Of a DNA stretch of 64,000 bases, positions 61,534 to 64,000 are shown piece after piece. Origin of the DNA: a virus; IMG/VR virus record IMGVR_UViG_3300035670_000118, positions 21,959-85,958 of that record, one strand, 5' to 3'. The position numbers and the translations under genes are program-made. The notes under the pieces were generated by a model. The model worked only from the letters and a program-made list of their open reading frames with translations, did no database searches and was not told the DNA's origin. How positions within the stretch are numbered: position 1 is the first letter of the stretch; each line of letters opens with the position of its first letter.

Positions 61534-61836
61534 CTATACGACTAGGAATTCAGAAGTCGTAAAGAAAGTTCTTCGCCCTGTTCTACGGACTCGGAAGATA
61601 ATCTTATTGTCTTCATTTTTGATTCGCTCAAACTTTAAGACCGTACCTGGACTTGCGCAATAGGAATTTTCAATTTCCAATTTAAGGTTTTTGAAAAGTC
61701 GAATTTTATGTTCAAACGACATTTCAAATTTATCCAATACCATCCAGTTTTGAGATTGCATTTTCTTGCGCTCACGGTAAGCTTTGTTAGCTGCTGCTTT
61801 TTTTGCTTTTTGTTCTACTGACATCTCCTTTTTCAT
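61534..61836 (-). CDS. early basic protein, three-member paralogous family (copy C)
   Basis: 100 aa. N terminus KKEMSVEQKAKKAAANKAYR as in copy B; core NWMVLDKFEMSFEHKIRLFK, NSYCASPGTVLKFERIKNED and FRVRRTGRRTFFTTSEF. Closest to copy B. Three retained copies in 7 kb point to dosage or diversification. Confidence 0.76.
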   Translation of the reverse strand: MKKEMSVEQKAKKAAANKAYRERKKMQSQNWMVLDKFEMSFEHKIRLFKNLKLEIENSYCASPGTVLKFERIKNEDNKIIFRVRRTGRRTFFTTSEFLVV

Positions 61837-61860
61837 AAATAAATAATTTAATTGGTTACT

Positions 61861-61966
61861 TAGCTAATATATGGATTTTTCTACTTAGAAAAAAATGATT
61901 CTTAGAAAAAAATAGAAATTTCTAAAAATAATTCCAGGCAGGCCTAAAGCTCCTGGGGTTCCCCAG
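61861..61966 (-). promoter_or_regulatory. early cassette (promoter plus palindrome)
   Basis: Palindrome CTGGGGAACCCCAGG at 61952-61966, AAGAATCATTTTTTTCTAAG, TAGAAAAATCCATATATT, AGCTAAGTAACC before the start at 61836. Confidence 0.72.
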
Positions 61967-62006
61967 TGCATCTTCCAGCCAACATCCAGCAAACCTTGGA
62001 GCACGA

Positions 62007-62034
62007 AAAAGGCCGGATGCGAATCCGACCTTTT
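62007..62034 (-). terminator. intrinsic terminator of gene 62055-62378
   Basis: AAAAGGTCGGAT ... ATCCGGCCTTTT on the minus strand with one mismatch, followed by TTCG; about 20 bases after the stop. Confidence 0.74.
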
Positions 62035-62054
62035 CCTGTTAATCAATCAAACTA

Positions 62055-62378
62055 CTAACAATCTGAACGATAATCAGCAGCATCTTCGTTATTCGTTTCC
62101 CAATAGAATATCTCCCAATATCCATAGAGTGAATAACCTATATCTCTGTAAAGCTTTCTCCATTCCTCAGAATTCTTTGTTATACCAAGTGAAAAGAAAA
62201 GTCTTATAATGTTATTTAAACCTCCCATGTCATCAACCAACTTACATACATCAGGATCTTCCTTCCATCTTGCACCATGACCTTCATCTACAATCTCATG
62301 GCTGTGATGAGACTCTTTCTTCATAATCTCTGCAAAGAATTCATGTGTTTTGAATGTGTCTCTATTGATTGTTTCCAT
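62055..62378 (-). CDS. hypothetical acidic protein
   Basis: 107 aa from ATG 62378 (METINRDTFKTHEFFAEIMK); the longer frame to 62474 runs through the promoter and GC-rich element and is rejected. HHSHEIVDEGHGARWKEDPD and a C-terminal YGYWEIFYWETNNEDAADYR. No family recognised. Confidence 0.66.
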   Translation of the reverse strand: METINRDTFKTHEFFAEIMKKESHHSHEIVDEGHGARWKEDPDVCKLVDDMGGLNNIIRLFFSLGITKNSEEWRKLYRDIGYSLYGYWEIFYWETNNEDAADYRSDC

Positions 62379-62535
62379 ATAGCTAATATAAGTAATCTTA
62401 ACTAAACTAAAAAATGATTTGTGGTTTATTCTAAAATACCCTACGCGTGCGTGGCCCCCTGGTGAGGACCCCATTATTATTTTAATGTAAATCCAATATT
62501 ACAGGTTATAAATCCAGATCCTGGGGTACCTCTGG
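62379..62535 (-). promoter_or_regulatory. early cassette with GC-rich element and palindrome
   Basis: Palindrome CCAGAGGTACCCCAGG at 62520-62535; GC-rich element GGGGTCCTCACCAGGGGGCC then ACGCACGCGTAGGG at 62441-62475; AAATCATTTTTTAG and TTAAGATTACTTATATTAGCTA before the start at 62378. Confidence 0.65.
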
Positions 62536-62577
62536 GGATTTATCATTCACTGGATAATAAACTTAGGTCCACAAAAA

Positions 62578-62597
62578 AAGGAGACCGAAGTCTCCTC
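62578..62597 (-). terminator. intrinsic terminator of the third sigma gene
   Basis: AGGAGAC-TTCG-GTCTCCT on the minus strand, 7-bp stem with the stable UUCG loop, followed by TTTTTTT. Confidence 0.84.
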
Positions 62598-62619
62598 TCT
62601 TTTTGTTAATCAACCAAAC

Positions 62620-63465
62620 CTATGAAACAAAATGTTTTAGTAGGCGAGAGCGGTTAGAAGCTTTGAGTTTGCGAATTGCTTTGTGGTAGATTTGTTCTAC
62701 TCGCTCTTCTGAGATTCCGAGGTCTTTTGCAATATCGCTTTTTGGTCTTTGTGACTGACCGTTGACTCCGAACCAGTTAGAGATTACGAAGCTTTCTCTT
62801 TCCTCTAACGTTTTAAGTACTGCGGATATCTGTTTGATAAAACTTAGTTTTTCTAATCCCTCATCTGAAACTGTTCCGTCTGATAGAGTATCGCCTAGTG
62901 TGAAGTCTTCTTCTCCGATAGGTGTACTTAGCGAAACTGAAGATTGTGTTTGGTATTTTTCCGGCTCGAGTCCTAAAGAAGCCGCTGCCAAGTCAACCGA
63001 TGTGAACCCTTCCGTCTTTAGGATTTGGTCCATTTCACGGGAGATTTTCTTTTGAGCGTTGATTTGATTTAGAGGGAGTTTTACCAAACGCCCTTTCTCT
63101 TTTAGCGACTCCATGATTGCCTGGCGAACCCACCAAACTGCAAATGAGATGAAACGTATACCTCTGGTCGGGTCGAATAGTTGGGAAGCTTTAACTAAGC
63201 CGACATTCCCTTCGTTGATTAAGTCCATTAACTCTAGTCCCGAACCTTGGTACTGTTTCGCAACCGATACGACAAATCTTAAGTTGCCCTCGACAAATCT
63301 TTGACGAGCCTTTTCGTCTAAGCCATTCTGGCCAGAGATGATACGGTCGCAAAGAACTTTTTCCTCGTCCGGATTGACCATCGAGATTTTGTTGATTTCG
63401 CTTAGGTAAGCGTCTACTACTTCGTTACGTCCTGTAACTGATTGCTGAAAAATGTGATGTTTCAT
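62620..63465 (-). CDS. sigma-70 family sigma factor of the early region
   Basis: 281 aa. Region 1.2 (VDAYLSEINKISMVNPDEEK), 2 (NLRFVVSVAKQYQGSGLELM; LINEGNVGLVKASQLFDPTR; IRFISFAVWWVRQAIMESL), 3 (KLPLNQINAQKKISREMDQI) and 4 (LEERESFVISNWFGVNG; PKSDIAKDLGISEERVEQIY). Region 2.4 is near canonical while the region 4.2 helix differs, and region 4 has a shorter, unusual start. Less AT-rich DNA than neighbours suggests recent gain. It has an early-class promoter, so it is probably made early. Confidence 0.94.
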   Translation of the reverse strand: MKHHIFQQSVTGRNEVVDAYLSEINKISMVNPDEEKVLCDRIISGQNGLDEKARQRFVEGNLRFVVSVAKQYQGSGLELMDLINEGNVGLVKASQLFDPTRGIRFISFAVWWVRQAIMESLKEKGRLVKLPLNQINAQKKISREMDQILKTEGFTSVDLAAASLGLEPEKYQTQSSVSLSTPIGEEDFTLGDTLSDGTVSDEGLEKLSFIKQISAVLKTLEERESFVISNWFGVNGQSQRPKSDIAKDLGISEERVEQIYHKAIRKLKASNRSRLLKHFVS

Positions 63466-63489
63466 AATTGTTTTTGTTTAATTGATTAA

Positions 63490-63535
63490 CATTACAAATA
63501 TAGAAATTTCTACATGAATAAAAAAATGATTCTGA
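63490..63535 (-). promoter_or_regulatory. early-class promoter of the sigma gene
   Basis: CAGAATCATTTTTTTATTC, ATGTAGAAATTTCTATATTTG and TAATGTTAATCAATTAAAC; contains a perfect TATATTTG host-like box. Confidence 0.7.
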
Positions 63536-63553
63536 AAAATAATTGAAATTATT

Positions 63554-63745
63554 TTATATCACTTCCTTCTCTTCTACTATAGCATGATCTTCGTCTCCAA
63601 AAGCTTCACTCCCGTCCACTTCCATATCGTACTCATTTGCTAACTCTTCAAGAGCTTGTATCGCATCCTCCTCTTTTTCATAAACTTCAACATTCACGTA
63701 ATCCGGATTAGAGTGGACTAAGACATAAACATTTTTTGTTCCCAT
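63554..63745 (-). CDS. small acidic protein
   Basis: 63 aa. TKNVYVLVHSNPDYVNVEVY, KEEDAIQALEELANEYDMEV and an acidic end DEDHAIVEEKEVI. A beta-alpha-type small domain, as in phage proteins of about 65 residues with YVL..S..DY..V..Y...E.A...L. Function unknown. Confidence 0.64.
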   Translation of the reverse strand: MGTKNVYVLVHSNPDYVNVEVYEKEEDAIQALEELANEYDMEVDGSEAFGDEDHAIVEEKEVI

Positions 63746-63762
63746 GATATTATTTTAATTGA

Positions 63763-64000
63763 TTAACAAGACAAATAATTCTTTTTGAATTTATTAAAAT
63801 CATATAGGTTATTAAGTCCTTCGGATAGATCAAGGTCTAATAAAATCTGAGCTTGACTTATTTCAATTCCGTCTCCTACCTCACCAACTATCGCTTTATC
63901 TTTAGAAGAAAATTCGTCCAAGCAGAAAGATTCTATACAATCAACATCTTTTATAGCTTCTAAAAATTCTTTCCAAGAATTCGATTTTTTGAGAATTTCA
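63763..64000 (-). CDS. C-terminal part of a paralogue of gene 51387-52004 (5' end outside window)
   Basis: The minus-strand frame is open at the right edge and ends with TAA at 63763-63765. It reads EILKKSNSWKEFLEAIKDVD and ISQAQILLDLDLSEGLNNLY, then a short end KFKKNYLSC. Gene 51387 has LDILKRSNSWDEFLKNF and ISQNQILLDMNKLPGGLDSL at matching positions. The tag cannot be checked because the start lies beyond the window. Confidence 0.8.
   Translation of the reverse strand, partial: EILKKSNSWKEFLEAIKDVDCIESFCLDEFSSKDKAIVGEVGDGIEISQAQILLDLDLSEGLNNLYDFNKFKKNYLSC

Overview
This window looks like part of the genome of a large T4-like (myovirus-type) phage of a Bacteroidota host. The phage evidence is a T4 Dda-type helicase, a GIY-YIG homing endonuclease fragment, endolysins, a phage-style tmRNA, and about thirty proteins that begin with a short tag resembling the T4 capsid-targeting propeptide (core H-[IL]-K-[LS]-F-E-x-F followed by [IL]-x-E). 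The host inference rests on an RpoD-like sigma factor starting MRQLKITSSIT as Bacteroidota RpoD does, A-rich leaders without Shine-Dalgarno sequences, TAnnTTTG-like promoter boxes, and host-type deoxyhypusine synthase-like and DUF6165 genes. The DNA is AT-rich and most genes lie on the minus strand in tightly overlapping blocks.

Layout. 1-3.9 kb: end of a homing endonuclease, a tagged GH19-type muramidase, a divergent sigma factor. 3.9-8.8 kb: a five-gene operon with two histidine kinases, a single-domain response regulator, a secreted protein and a membrane coiled-coil protein, which is a two-component system inside a phage. 9.1-11.1 kb: lysis-type genes (YkuD-like, endolysin, lipoprotein). 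11.2-16.9 kb: phosphoesterase, Dda helicase, ClpP, SLOG protein and small genes. 17-25.7 kb: tagged proteins mixed with a polyamine pair (deoxyhypusine synthase-like, S-adenosylmethionine decarboxylase). 26-30 kb: RpoD-like sigma, methyltransferase, small genes, an odd tRNA-Leu-like RNA, NADAR. 30-45 kb: the main cluster of tagged proteins, including a GNAT acetyltransferase, a P-loop kinase, a phosphoribosyltransferase-like protein and CHAP/peptidoglycan-binding proteins. 45.5-45.9 kb: tmRNA with an unusually long predicted tag. 46-52 kb: small genes, a cysteine-rich lipoprotein and more tagged proteins. 52-52.7 kb: non-coding with repeats and a candidate plus-strand small RNA. 52.7-64 kb: an early-type region of short, mostly single-gene units, each with a uniform terminator, an imperfect CCTGGGG-NN-CCCCAGG palindrome and a stereotyped promoter (GAATCATTTTTT ... 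GTAGAAA ... TATATTAGC), ending with a third sigma factor.

How it may work together (inference): small early proteins are made from the cassette promoters; phage sigma factors switch transcription to units preceded by a GGATATATA element, which mostly encode tagged proteins; the tagged proteins are packed in the prohead, clipped by a T4 gp21-like protease outside this window, and delivered into the next host with the DNA. The polyamine genes could supply counter-ions for DNA packing. The two-component operon could let the phage sense the host envelope or infection state. No head, tail or DNA polymerase genes are visible, so this is an accessory and internal-protein portion of a larger genome.
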